A DNA stretch of 64,000 bases from NCBI RefSeq assembly GCF_016545825.1, contig NC_052616.1, positions 3,100,001 through 3,164,000 of the forward strand. The letters are read 5' to 3'. This document shows, one piece after another, positions 1-11,926 of this stretch; the first letter of the stretch is position 1, and every line of letters begins with the position of its first letter. This DNA is from Eucalyptus grandis (taxonomy: Eukaryota > Streptophyta > Magnoliopsida > Myrtales > Myrtaceae). The notes beneath the pieces were generated by a model. That model worked only from the letters and a program-made list of their open reading frames with translations. It was not told the DNA's origin and ran no database searches. The position numbers and the translations under genes were made by a program.

Positions 1-295
1 TGTCCACTCAAAAGCCTAAACTAATAAGTGAAAGTAGATCACACACACACACACATATATATAGAATATATAAACCTCGTAGATACATAATATGGGATAC
101 TTTAACATTCTACTAAAAATAAAATTAGTAGAAAACTTGTATCACATAATGGATCAATACAATGTGCACATATGAAAAGCACTTAGTCCAATATGACATC
201 AACATGTTAAGACTCGTGAAAATTCTTCCTTCTACCGATATTATGAATAATAAATGTCTTCATCAATTTGAAGCAAAGTCAAGTCCTCATTTAAC
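1..295. other. AT-rich flank, no gene seen
   Basis: AT-rich sequence with a short AC dinucleotide run at about 41-54. I see no coding or RNA feature. Confidence 0.5.
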
Positions 296-497
296 CACCG
301 GGGTTCACCCCGATGACCACCCTTTCAACTTGGAAGGAGGAGGTGGGGGTTCAAATCCCCACCTACAGGGATTATGGTGGGGACGATTTCATTTTAGGAG
401 TGGGTTTTGACTCTCACGCTCTGCAAGGAGGCAAGGGCAAAAGTCTGAGAGTGTGTGTTAGAATAGGATTAGAGTAGGACCAACCAAAAAAAAAAAA
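296..497 (+). mobile_element. Probable tRNA-derived SINE
   Basis: A pol III B-box-like GGTTCAAATCC lies near 347-357, and the segment ends in an A-rich tail at about 485-497. This fits a short plant SINE on the plus strand. The A box is not clear and I did not find a convincing target-site duplication. Confidence 0.45.
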
Positions 498-1012
498 TAT
501 ATCCTCACTTTGTAATAGAGAGATTCTCCAAGTCCTATATATAGTAAAATGTATCTGGATCATTAGATTTGATAAGATTCTTGTGGGGCCAACACTTATT
601 AAATCTAAAGATTCTCAAAATTTAACTCACCGAATATATTATTTAAGATGAATGAATGAAACAAGTGATGGACTGATGAGTAATGTACCTTCCCATAGTC
701 AAGACTAAGGACCACATATTTAAACCTTCCCATAGTTAAGAATAAGGACCACATATTTAAAATAAGTAGAATCAATTTCATTCGTAAAAGAAAATTGTCA
801 GTCAAAAATTTATTTGAGAGGCATGTGTACCATAATATTCCAAAATGGTAATGGTACCTATTGAAAAATTCAAATAAATTCACCTTAAGAAAATATCGTA
901 GTCCAACCCAAGTCCTACATGTACGTGTGCTTTTGTGAATAGCATTTTTCAAATTATGATAAAAAATTTCCTTTGAGAATTTATCAATTGCAAAGTTTCT
1001 AAACTAATACTA

Positions 1013-1747
1013 GAGAAATTTCCAAATAAAGGCTTAAAGAGCTCTTATTTTCTCAAAGTAAAGTCCTAAAATGGATATTATTTCAAATAGAGGCCTAAAG
1101 TAGCCATAAAAGTTTCAACTAAGGACTTGACTCGCCGGCCAACTAAGGGCATTTTTGTCCAATATAATTTTTTTTAAATATTATTTAAGTTATATATTTT
1201 TTAAAATAAAAAGTTCTGATGGTTGTGGGGAATGGCCGATCAAGGGTTGCCAAAGGTCGCCAAGCCTTAGCTAGTGGCCAATGACCCTTGCCAATTGTAG
1301 GCAAGGGCTTGCAGGCCCTCACCCAAATTTGGGCAGGGGTCACAACCCTCACCCAAATTTGGTGAGGGTTATCGGCCCTAGCCTAGAACCGGTCAAGGGC
1401 CGCCACGGCAACCGACCCCCAGTGGCGACCCTCGTCAACCCTTGGCTGACCATCCCCTACCATTGCCAGCCCTTCCCGGCAATGGTGGGACGGCAATGAC
1501 GGCAGCGACGAGGGCTAACCCGATTTCCTTCCCTTCCATTTTTTGAAATTTATTTCTTATCTAATACAAAAAAGAAAAAAAAAAAAGGGGGGGAATAAAA
1601 ATGTAAAGGATAAAAATGCTCTTATCAACCGGCGACTTAGGCCATTTTTTGAAATAAGATTCATTTCAATTCTTTTGAAAAAATGAGGACACTTCAGACT
1701 CTTATTTAAAAATGAAAGCACTTTAGGCCTTTATTCAGAATTTTTCC
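1013..1747. mobile_element. Non-autonomous MULE-like element with GC-rich core
   Basis: The ends form an imperfect inverted repeat: GAGAAATTTCCAAATAAAGG on the left, and GGAAAAATTCTGAATAAAGG reading inward from the right. The flanking 9-mers are ctaatacta (1004-1012) and ttaatacta (1748-1756), an 8 of 9 match, which fits the 9-bp target duplication of Mutator-like elements. The centre (about 1215-1540) is GC-rich and non-coding. Related ends occur at 27170, 28812, 55518 and 61162, so this is a repeated family in the window. Confidence 0.65.
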
Positions 1748-3530
1748 TTAATACTATTATCAATCCTCTAATTTGTGTACTTCTTATATAAAGTTTTGAA
1801 ACTTTTAATACTGATGAATACTCTAATTCCAATGGTTCATGCAATCAAATCCTTTTGTCATGAACACACTTAGTTGTAATGCGGTGGCCATAGGAATTTA
1901 AAAAAAATTAATATTATAGAGAAAACAAACAATTATTTGAATAATCACGAGTATTTCTTCATAACTTTGATAAGCTCTTGAGCAAAAAGAAATAGTAACA
2001 AATATTATTATAACAATAATTGATCGACTAAATTCGAATATGTGGAAAGAAGGAACATTTGTGACGATGGACGTGACTACAGGACAGGATAGGTGCCAAC
2101 GACTAAGGCTAGGGTAGACGTAGAGGGTGACGACACATGGTTACTCTCTCTCCTCCAATTTTCTCACTTCTTATCGATTTTCTTCTTTATTACTCTAAAT
2201 TTTACATTGGTCAAAACATATAAAGCCGAAATTTCAGAATTTTAATTTTCTAGTTATGTTCGTAAATTAAAATTGATTAATTCATCAACAAATTCAAAAT
2301 GATTAAGGGTATGATGATGAAAAGAATCGATTAGAGTCATCTAATTTAGAGGACTTTGCCGCACAAATTACAGGTTCCGCAATCATTTACTTAAAATAGC
2401 ATCTTATTGGAAAAGTTAAGAAACGTAATCATTTACTCAATATAATAAAAGCATAACCAAGCAATTAGTCATTAGCACCAAAATTAGAAATATTATATAC
2501 TTACGCTAAAATTGCATTAAACTATCCAAAACAAAATATTAGACAAATTAAAAACAGTGAAACATTTCACCAATCTTATACCTAGGGTCAACTATAGTTG
2601 AAAATGCTTTTGGTGGGAGAGAAATAAAAAGAGATAACATTAAAATTATGCTATAAAATCGAAATCAAAATGTCAATTTGATTAAATGATCAATAATAGA
2701 TATCTAGGTGATTCAAATCTAAACATAAATCGACTAAACTATATCGCATTGCCATGATAAATTGATGATTAGCGCAAAATGTTATGTTAAAATCCACTTT
2801 ATTATGATATTTTTTCCAATATATTAAGTGAAGCCGCACACATTTTGTCAATTTAATATCATCACTCGTAATGCAATCTTGACATGCTAGCAACGTAAGG
2901 CTACAAGTGCAAAGGTTGCTTCGAAAGGCACATTAAAATCAAGACTGCCATGGATATCGACAAGAAAAGCAAAAATTTGTGTAATCAATTGATATTGTCA
3001 ACTACCATCCATCAACTCTAGTGCTTGGTCCTACATAAATTTAAGAGAATGCATTTTCGGAGTTAGAAATGAAAACATATAACTATTGAAATTCTCAACC
3101 ACCTTGGCTCGTCCTATATAGCTTGTGAAAGTCTAAAACGGAAAAACAGAGACAAAGGCTATCGAAATTTCCAAGAAAGCCACGCCTGCAACTTTCCTCG
3201 TTTTGTTAAGAGCATTTTTCGAAAATAACATATATTTATATGTCATCGGATTGTAAAGAACAAAAATTACGTTAAATTGTTCTAAAACAATCAAAATAGG
3301 ATACTCATGCTAGATATGGATAAAAGATATAATTTGAAAAGTAAAAACGATAAATTCGATGAGATACATAATAAATTGACAACTCATCAGTTAATTGATA
3401 ATTTTATTTTGATTTGGTAGTTTCGATTACACATAATTGACAAATGCATTTCATTCACATGATTAACATTATGAAAATTTAAAAGCAGCTATTGGAGAAT
3501 CAACCGATTATTTAGATAACGGACTAAGAA
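1748..3530. other. AT-rich intergenic stretch
   Basis: Short ORFs only, none resembling a known family. I looked here for the missing downstream exons of the hydrolase copy at 3591-4212 and did not find them. Confidence 0.5.
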
Positions 3531-3590
3531 CCTCTAGATAGAGCAAAGGTTTTCGTGCATGATCTTAGAAAAGTTCGCTTTGGGACGTAC

Positions 3591-4212
3591 CTCTAAAGCG
3601 TGCTTGAAAACACATTTGGGGAGTCTAGGGAAGTGGAAGCTGCCAATTTCTAGCAACTTCTTCAGTGCACTCGCCGAATCAGGCAACAGAACTTCCGACC
3701 ATGTCGGAAACCCCAACCTCTCTAAGCACTCTCGGCTCAGCGACTCTGTCACCACCGGGCCAGAGGACGTCGCCACCACCGACTCGACCAGCTCAGGCTG
3801 CAACTCGGCCAACCTGAACGCCACCACCGCGCCGTAGCTGAACCCGACCACTGTGCACTGTTGCACTCCCAGCTTTGCCAGCCCCTTTGCCAGGCACTCC
3901 GCCTGGAATCCCACAGTCCGGCGGCCGTCGCCGGTAGAGGAACCGCCGAAGAAGAGGAGGTCCGGCACGTAGACCGCATAGTCCTCGCAAGAGCGAGGAC
4001 TTGAACTGCCACGTCAGGATGCCGTCGCCCACGAAGCCGTGGAGGAAGACGACGGCAGGTTTTTTACCGTTGTTGGCATTCTTCTTGGATCGGGTCGGAG
4101 CCCAGATGTTCATGACAGTCCCCGGTTCGACCTCGATCTTTTGAGGTCTCACGCCGGCGAGCTTCATGGTCGCTCGCAACAAGGGTTTGTAAATCTTGAA
4201 AGTGTTCACCAT
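3591..4212 (-). pseudogene. Alpha/beta hydrolase, exon 1 (copy 1), frameshifted
   Basis: First exon of a plant alpha/beta hydrolase of the monoacylglycerol-lipase-like type. It starts MVNTFKIYKPLLRATMKLAG, runs through the oxyanion-side HGFVGDG motif and the PDLLFFGGS strand, and reaches the nucleophile elbow GFSYG (Ser nucleophile). A single-base loss near 3982, relative to copy 2 at 7258-7770, breaks the frame between TWQ and YAVYVPD. The exon ends at KHALE with a good splice donor, GTACGT, at 3590-3585. No exon 2-4 follows on its 3' side. Those exons exist instead at 29.8-33.5 kb, upstream on this strand, so they cannot be spliced to this copy. The catalytic Asp and His would lie in the missing exons. 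I call it a pseudogene unless the frameshift is a sequencing error. Confidence 0.85.
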
Positions 4213-4640
4213 TCTCTCACTCTCTCTCTCAGCCTGATTATGCACGGCGCCGTCCATCTTCGCCATGTACGTCCAGTGGTCATATATTTGTTGGGATATG
4301 TGAAGCCGACGGTGCAGTCTGACCCCACCCCACATCCCTATTATCTTTTTATTTTTCTTTTGTGCTACGTATCATTGGGGGTTGTCTAGTCCCATTCCCA
4401 CCGTTGGAGCTCTCCCCTCCTCTCTCCCGTCTCTCTCCCCCCTTCAATGCCGTCTCTGCAGCCGCAACTTTCGGGTTTATACTTTTCCAATTTCCCCATC
4501 CGCAGTGAGTGGTGGCAAAGAGCATTAGAAGCTCGTTGGTACTTCGATGTTAGTAGATGCCCTTTCTTTACTGTCCCTCTTCCCAAGGCCTTGTGGTTTA
4601 GCAGTCCAGTCCAAAGAGAGAAGAGGAAAGCACAAACTTA
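4213..4640 (-). repeat. Upstream flank duplicated with 7771-8690
   Basis: The 5' flank of hydrolase copy 1 contains blocks near 4478-4540 and 4590-4635 that recur at about 8541-8610 and 8643-8695 upstream of copy 2. Shared landmarks include gcattagaagctcg and gccttgtggtttagca. A CT-rich run adjoins the ATG. This shows that the duplicated unit included the promoter side as well as the exon. Confidence 0.6.
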
Positions 4641-5690
4641 GCTTCTCTGAAATGACCCAAATTTTCGGATCTTCTCTATCTCCACATCAAAATGAAGGCT
4701 CTCCTCATGAATAGTCATGTGGCCAAGCTCGTCCTTGAACTTGATCAGCACGTTGGACGGAAATGTTAAGAACCAAAAGGATAAAGAAGCTTTGAAGTAT
4801 TCGAGGAGAATATAATATTCAAAATGCCTTGCGAAGGCTTAATATGGAGTACACATCACACTCTTACAAACTTAACTATACAAGCTTTGCTAAACTTAAC
4901 ACTTTCTTTCTCTGTTTTCTCTCTATGCGCCTAAAGCTCTCTCACTCTCTCTAAAACCAAAATAACAAACGTAGGTACATATAACTATAAACATCTCCAT
5001 TATCGGACTCCACCGTCTTTGACTTCAAAATACAACAAGTAAAGTTGAACTTTTTCCTCTTGGTTGCCGTCTCCAGCGTGAATGGGAGTTGCCAAAATTT
5101 TATCCAAGGCCAAGTCCAACTTCACCATGCTAACTGACTTCAGTTTGTCAATAAGACGGCTCATGTCTTAAATGTTGGGCCCACCACTTATCTTCATCCA
5201 AGTTATTTTCTCCTTTTTCATCAGAGTTGAAGTCAGTTAAGAGTGGAACTCCAACACAGTCCAATTCTTCCACTTAAACGCCTATGCCATGTACAATGAC
5301 AGTCCAAGTAAAATTTTCTTTGATCTAAATCAATTTTACTACTTCGAACAAGGAAGACCTTGAACTGGCTTGACTAGCTTTCGGATGCTCAGCATAAAGG
5401 ACAACCCCATCTCTAGCAATGTCCCTAACCTTGAGTCCCTCGGCCCGAATGGCAATGTCTCGCTCCAAGATCTTCAGCGAGATTTTGGATAGTTAATAAC
5501 CCCATGAATTTCTTTTTCTTCAATATCAATAGATTTGTTTCTTTAATTACTACAAACATGTAAAATAAATGGTTTTCTACAACAAATTTGTGGTCCGATT
5601 GCTTGATATACACCTAACAAAATGATTGGGCAAATTGTATCATTACTTGTAAAGTAATGGTGCCATTCTCCAAGGGAGGTCCTTTAAGAC
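4641..5690. other. Intergenic, nothing recognised
   Basis: Only short ORFs without family resemblance. No tRNA, LTR or repeat boundary is evident. Confidence 0.4.
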
Positions 5691-6240
5691 TTGTTTGGTA
5701 ACTGTTCTGTCTGCTTGAAATAGTTTTTTCGCATTCTATTTCATGGACAAGTTTTTGAGTATTGGAACGCGTTTAGAAGCTGTACAAAATTATTATTCAT
5801 GAAATAGAAAAAGAATAGGAATATATTTGATACGAGTTAAATTTTTTCGTGACTAAGAATTTCTTTTAGTTTTTTAAAATAATTTTATGAGTTCTTTTAC
5901 TCTTTTCTTTTTTTCTTCTCTTCTTCTTCCTTCTCTAGTTGGCAACCTTGACCCTCACTCAACGATGACGAGGTGGCTTGTCGAGGTCGAGCCCCACCCA
6001 GCCAAGGCAAGGCCGACCTCACCGAGTGTTGGCGAGGCTCTGGTAAGGTTGCTAGACCTTGTCATTGGAGATCGCCAACCATTGCCAAGCCTAGCGACCA
6101 GTTAGAGGAGGAAGAAGAAGAGAATAAAAGAAAAGAGAAAAAAACAAAAAGAAGAAACTAGCTTTATTCTAGAATTGTTCTAGAGAGAAAGTAATTTTGT
6201 TCTATTTTTTTTTTTATTCCGTTCCAAATCTATTCTTGAG
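5690..6240. mobile_element. Probable non-autonomous element remnant with GC-rich core
   Basis: It opens with a gtttggtaactgttctg motif like the one at the right end of the element at 20093-20962. It has a GC-rich core (5940-6110) of CTCGCC/GGCGAG-type repeats and closes in an AT-rich stretch with a T run and ttccgttcc. Ends are too degenerate to place exactly. Confidence 0.35.
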
Positions 6241-6374
6241 GACAAAGTTTAGAGTAAATATATTATAGTGAGTATAATTTAGAATTTTTATAATTTAGAA
6301 TTTTTATATCATAAAAAAAATTAAGATAAATGTATCATATTTAACATAATCTTGAGTATTTTTTATGACTTTCC

Positions 6375-6378
<4 letters not shown>

Positions 6379-6405
<27 letters not shown>
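6379..6405. repeat. TA dinucleotide microsatellite
   Basis: Uninterrupted TA repeats of about 13 units, followed by a T run. Confidence 0.9.
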
Positions 6406-6414
<9 letters not shown>

Positions 6415-6549
6415 TGTATAAATTGTGAGTTCTCTAGTGTGAAAAGAAGATAGGGACTAACATCAGATTAGAAAGAAAAGTACTTGACATCCGCTTTTTT
6501 GTGGAGTTGATTAAGCAAAATGATGGATGCCTAAGTTGAAATAACAGAA

Positions 6550-7080
6550 CAATAATGGCATGTTTGATAACTAGCCAATTTTTGGTTATTTTTGTTCTTT
6601 TCTTCCTTGGAACAAAAAGAAAATAGAAAATCGTTTAGTATTGTTAGCCTTTTCTTCTCTCGGCGATTCAATTGGACTAATTTAGTCATAATCATTTTCA
6701 CATGAGTACAAAATCTGTCTAGTTAGCCAATTAGGCTAAAATTGTTAACATAAATACCGATTATTCTACATGATACATTCAACATTGATATGAATATTTA
6801 AATGATATTTTTGAATTTTATTCTATTTTTAAATATTTTTTCTAATTATTTTATTTTATTTTTTCATTTCCCTTTTCGTTTTACTAGTGTTGAGGCTAGT
6901 CAACGATCACAGGCCATGACCGATGAGGTTTGGCCTCGCATGGGCAAGGAGAGCACCGAAGAGGTCCCCCTCCCTGGATTTGGCAAGGCCAACTCTCACT
7001 TAGGCTAGGACGGCCTCGCCAGTCAACCTCACCGTGCCTCATAAAGCTAGATATAGCGACAGCGACAGCGAGCTCAGAAG
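6550..7080. mobile_element. Possible non-autonomous element fragment
   Basis: It starts with an atggcatgtttgataact motif and ttccttggaacaaaaag, which resemble the 20093-20962 element. A GC-rich core follows at 6895-7070. The right end appears lost at the junction with hydrolase copy 2. Confidence 0.3.
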
Positions 7081-7257
7081 CGGCAACTTCGGTCCAAGCC
7101 AATGCTCGCACTCACAATGTTTGAAGGAGCCGATGAACTAAGCGAGTTTGTCACCGGTTTTGATGAGTGGCGACGCTGGACCATAGGAACTACAAAGGAA
7201 ATCCAAAAGCAAAGGAGGGGACGAGAGGTGTCAAATTTTGATGGACGACGAGGTGCT

Positions 7258-7770
7258 GTCGTCGGAAACCCCAACCTCTCTAAGCACTCTCGGCTCAGCG
7301 ACTCCGTCAGCACCGGGCCAGAGCACGTCGCCACCACCGACTCTACCTGCTCAGGCCGCAACTCGGCCAACCTGAACGCCACCACCGCGCCGTAGCTGAA
7401 CCCGACCACTGTGCACTGCTGCACTCCCAGCTTTGCCAGCCCCCTTGCCAGGCACTCCGCCTGGAATCCCACAGTCCGGCGGCCGTTGCCGGTGGAGGAA
7501 CCACCGAAGAAGAGGAGGTCCGGTGCGTAGACTGCATAGTCCCTCGCAAGGGCGAGGACTTGGAGCTGCCACGTCAGGATGCCGTCGCCAACGAAGCCGT
7601 GGGGAAGACGACGGCAGGTTTTTACCGTTGTTGGCATTCTTCTTGGATCGGGTCGGAGCCCAGATGTTCATGACAGTCCCTGATTCGACCTCGATCTTTT
7701 CAGGTCTCAATCCGGCGAGCCTCATGGTCGCTCGCAACAAGGGCTTGTAAATCTTGACAGGGTTCACCAT
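7258..7770 (-). pseudogene. Alpha/beta hydrolase, exon 1 (copy 2), frameshifted and truncated
   Basis: Second copy of the exon at 3591-4212. It starts MVNPVKIYKPLLRATMRLAG, contains HGFVGDG, PDLLFFGGSS and the nucleophile elbow GFSYG, and stays similar until LERLGFPT. There homology to copy 1 stops abruptly near 7258, so its 3' part and splice donor are gone. Relative to copy 1 it lacks two bases near 7600-7620, one in GGAGGA and one in a T run, which shifts the frame just before HGF. Copy 1 is intact there but broken elsewhere, so the two copies decayed independently. Confidence 0.85.
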
Positions 7771-8700
7771 TCTCTCTCTCTCTCTCAGCTTGATCAGGCA
7801 CAGAGTCGTCCATCCCGAGAAAATGTACGTCTTCGCCATAATTTATTGGGGGGAAATGATAAGCTGACGGTGGAGTCTGACCCCGCATTTTCCCTTTTAT
7901 CTTTATCTCTTTTTTTTTTGTGCTAGATATCATTGAGTGTTGCCTTTCCCACCACTCCAGGGCTTGGGTAGAGTAGGGGCTTCCGGAGGGTAGCGAGGAC
8001 CAGGGGACGACATGGTCGCAGTTGCAGCCATTTCAATACGGACTGCCAGATAGTTTTTACAAGGACACAGCAAAAATATGAGCAAGCAATATTTTTAATG
8101 CAGAAGGTTCGTACAATAAATCACGCACATACCCAGAAAAACAAAGCAAAGATTAGGCAGCAGAAAGAAGCAAGCGGTGCCATTCAACATGCGGGCATCC
8201 TATAAATGATTAGACCATTAGCAGGCACATACATACAATCCGTTAAAGGGGGGGAGAAAAAACCAATCTTGATGCCTCAGATTCAATGCTCAAGCTTCAC
8301 AAATCGCCGCGCAATCGACCGTAGACGCATTAACGCCGCCAAATCGATCATCCCAAATCAAGGGAAACCCCATCCCGACGACAATTGGCGGCGGCTGCAA
8401 ACGACGCGAGCGCTCCGACAAAACCCGAGATCCAAAATCCAACCCCTTTCCCCACCCCACCCAGAACTCCCCGCGAGGGCTACAACGGCGAAATCGAAAC
8501 CTAGCACCGACCGGAGAAATCCCTAGGCGACCCAATGATGCCGGTTTATACTTTTTCAATTTCCCTTCTGCAACCGTAAGTGAGTGGTGGGAAAGAGCAT
8601 TAGAAGCTCGGTGCTACTTTTTCAATTCCTCCCCTTTTCACGCCTTGTGGTTTAGCAATCCTGTCCAAAGAGAGAAGAAGAAAGCACAAATTTAAAGCGC
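7771..8700. other. Flank of hydrolase copy 2 with a 5'UTR-like segment
   Basis: It contains the copy of the 4213-4640 upstream blocks (8541-8695). Between them, about 8180-8560 is higher in GC and looks, on the minus strand, like a plant gene leader with a first exon (ORF 8559-8290). I do not recognise the product and it may be a captured fragment. Confidence 0.35.
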
Positions 8701-9085
8701 ATTTAGTAACGCTATTATTCATGACTTGAGGAATTGGCACCGTAGAACCGTTTGCATATATTTTTTACTAAGTCCTTATGTCAAAGACAACACATATATT
8801 TATTGAGCAAGCTAGGTGTCTTTGATATATATATAAGCTGCCAGCTTGTGAAGGAGTGTTGGAGAAAGGGTTTGAATTGATCTCTTGATTGATTCCCAAG
8901 TCAGATTCCAATTTCGTGATTACTATAGTAAATCGTAGATTTGGAATATTTTTAGGGATATGATATTGTATATATTTCTTTTGATTTCATTTCTTGTACT
9001 ATAAAATACAGACGCATGCTTGTATAGTGAAAGTAACAAGAAATACAGACAAGTCTTTTCTCCACTTTTCCACATTTCCTTTCCA
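8701..9085. other. AT-rich spacer
   Basis: No recognisable feature between the duplicated flank and the third hydrolase fragment. Confidence 0.4.
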
Positions 9086-9205
9086 CGGTTCCCAGTTCGA
9101 TCTCGATCTTTTGAGGTCTCATGCCAGCGACCTTCATTGCCGCTCGCAACAAGGGCCGGTAGAGCTTGATTGTGTTCACCATTCTCTCTCTCTCTCAAGT
9201 TGCCA
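9086..9205 (-). pseudogene. Alpha/beta hydrolase, exon 1 start (copy 3), fragment
   Basis: Only the first 33 or so codons remain: MVNTIKLYRPLLRAAMKVAG, then MRPQKIEIELGTV. They align with the starts of copies 1 and 2, and the CT-rich sequence just upstream of the ATG (9182) is conserved. Homology ends near 9086. This is a third member of the same-strand array of exon-1 fragments. Confidence 0.75.
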
Positions 9206-9755
9206 CCATGCTTAAATTCAGTGACATGGGAATCTAGTTCTTCAATCCATTTTTTTTTTTAATCATGGGGATGAGTTGTCCTACGTAAGCCCCACGTTAC
9301 TTCACGACTACTCGTCATCCATCAATTTATTTCTGTACGTCTTTTTCTTTGCTTTATTTTAAGTCCAAGTCAAATTCCCCAGTACCGAAAGAAAACCTCC
9401 TCGTGCATTTCTTGCTGTATAGTGACATCTCTCTGTTGTTGGTATGTCACAGCTCCGAATGGAAATTCATTGCTTCAATTATTTCTCTGTGATTTGTGTC
9501 AGATGGCCATTCAAATCACTGAACGTTAATAATTAGTTGATTTTTTCTCCTCTGGCCATTATTGGACTCGTAGATACCACCCAAAGCATTTAAACTGCCT
9601 CGACGACTTACTCGACTTCCGTATAGTATAGCACGCATAATTCTGTTTATTTTTTAAAAATGAATAATTTATAAAATATTTTTAAAAAATAATTACTTAT
9701 ATATCTTAAAATAATTAATCAATCAACAATAATTTAAATCAAAATATTTTCATTT
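9206..9755. other. AT-rich spacer
   Basis: No coding or repeat boundary recognised. Confidence 0.4.
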
Positions 9756-9955
9756 GTTCATTTTTTTTTATGATGATCCGAGAACTCCCGCACAGCTAGT
9801 TGACGGAATAAACCAGGGTAAACCGGGGCCGCCACCATAAACCCAGCCATAGGTGAGTCGCGCAAGGGAGACGTGGGGTTTCGAACCCCTCCCTCCTTGG
9901 TGGGGGAGAAAGTTCAAATCATCGTGGCTATTGCGGGTAGTGGTTTCATTCATTT
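9756..9955 (-). mobile_element. tRNA-derived SINE
   Basis: Read on the minus strand it has an A-box-like TAGCCACGATGATTTG near 9930 and a perfect B-box core GGTTCGAAACC near 9880. It then runs about 100 bp of GC-rich body and ends in a short A run at about 9760-9768. Its A-box region resembles that of the SINE at 54091-54330 (TAGCCATGATAGTTGG), so the two may be related. Confidence 0.6.
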
Positions 9956-10850
9956 ATTTTTATAAGCAATATGAGCAATATTTTTTAGAAAAATATTTTG
10001 ATTTAATTATTTGACTTTGTCCAATATTTCAGATATAAATCTTTATTTAATTCCTTTGTTGAGAGTTATTTATCTAAAAGGATTCTTATTAGTGTTTGCT
10101 TACAAATATAGACCGACAAGGATCTTGTAACCTTTATTCTGAATTGGTATTGAGATAAATGATTCATCATCAAGATTCGGCAGAATTTCCCCTTTCCTCT
10201 GTCCTTTCTCTAATTCTCTATCCTCTCTTGCTTTCTCATTTTTCTTCTCTATTTACGATCCTTAACCATGGTTTACTACCATTTTTCTTTCTACCTTAGA
10301 TTGGTGTCAAAGCTAGATTTGTTCTCCATAAATATTTATGATAACATATATTCCCAAGTAATTGTGTTTAGTTTCTTAAACCACAGTCAAAAAATTTTCT
10401 TATTTATTGTATAACAAGTAAAAGCGAAATAATCCTCGTTGGATTTAGGATTTTAGGAGAAAAATCATGGCAACTTTAGAATGATCGTGCACCATTTACT
10501 CATTTCGAGTCACTGATCTAGATGAGCCCATCGCAGATGAGAAAATTACCACCAACATGTCGGGAAGATATTAGTCAATCCAACACAAGGTCTATACACT
10601 ATATGAATCATCAAATGCAAAATGAGGCATGGACTGACAATTTACTAATTACTTGAGCATGTGAGTATTTGGATGTCTTGCACATGCTCATGCAAGAAAT
10701 GGGATAAAAAGACATAAGAAGTGCTAAAAGTTGTATATGGCGCTCACTTTGATGTCAATTTTTTTAATCATTTAAATGCTACTAAAAAAAATGATTACCT
10801 AAATGCCAACTCCGATTTAGATCGTTGAAAATCGGCAAAAGATCTCTTCA
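9956..10850. other. Intergenic with a possible LTR-retrotransposon scar
   Basis: The motif ttggtgtcaaagctaga at about 10301-10317 resembles a methionyl-tRNA primer binding site after an LTR. No paired LTR or reading frame supports it. Confidence 0.25.
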
Positions 10851-11926
10851 AGTGCTACAACTTGGCATAAAGGGACACTTAAGTGTCATAATTTACGAAA
10901 AGTATACTTAAGTGTCACATTTTAAGAAAAGTGGGACACCTAAGTGCCACTTTTGACGAAGTCAGCTGGAAATCATACATGGCAATTCAATATTAATATT
11001 TCTTGCCGAGGTGGCTCGCCGAAGAGCTAACTCAACTCTAATTCACCCAAAACGACGTCGTTTAGGCATAATTTGAATTTTAATATAATATAAAAACTAA
11101 TTAAATGAAATTTAAAATAAAATAATAATATAATTTATATTAATTAAAAATAATTAAAAAAAAACGGAGGAGAAGTAGGAATGCGGCCCGGCCGAGGGTC
11201 GAGCCCTCACCGCCGCCTCGCGTCCTCGCCCTTGTCAAAAGGTGGGGAGGGTCGAGTCGGGGCCGCCAAGCCTAGCTTAGGCCGATGGCCCCGCCGACCC
11301 GGTGGCGAGGGTCGTGGCTCGCTAGATCCGGCAACGGTTGTTGGCCGGGCGAGGGGGCGACCCTCACCACTAGTCGGCTAGGGCCGCAACCCCGGCGGGG
11401 CTTGGCGGCCCCGCCCCGCCGCGGTTGCCTCCTCTTCTCCTCCTTCCCCTCACTAGATCGGGCGAAGGTCGACCTCAAGAAAGTGACCCTTGGCTTGGTC
11501 GGGGTTGCCAACCCTGGCTAGAGCCCGGTGACCCTGACCCTCCTCCGTTGCCGGCCCTTGCTAGCGGCGGCGGGGAGGCTAAGGACGCATCCCTTTTTTT
11601 AGTTTTTTTTTAAATAATTTTTTAAATATTTATATTTAAATGTTTTAAATAAAATTTAATTTTAAATTTAATTTATTAATTTTTATATTAATTTTTACCA
11701 TGTCAACATCAAAATGATATCGTTTTTTTTTTGTTAAGATCAAAATGATATCGTTTTGCACTTGCTTCGCCTAAAAAATTGACACATCAAGTGTTTAGCC
11801 GGATTTTGGCCGGATTTGCACTCAAGTGATCCATTTTGCTCCAATTTTAGCACTTAAGTGTACCTTTCGTAAGTTATGGCACTTAAGTGTCTCTTTTCGC
11901 CAAGTTATGGCATTCGTGGGTCCGCG
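10851..11926. mobile_element. Non-autonomous TIR element with GC-rich core
   Basis: About 100 bp at the left end (10851-10960) is repeated in inverted orientation at the right (11820-11926). Shared motifs are acttggc, gacacttaagtg and acttacgaaa/atttacgaaa. The interior has a strongly GC-rich block (11160-11590) with overlapping ORFs on both strands, which is composition-driven and not a gene. Related ends occur at 19150-19275 and 22030-22524. Confidence 0.6.

Noticed and set aside
11181..11613. Overlapping ORFs on both strands in the GC-rich block
   Set aside because: Open frames come from composition inside a non-autonomous TIR element. No domain, codon bias or start context supports a gene.
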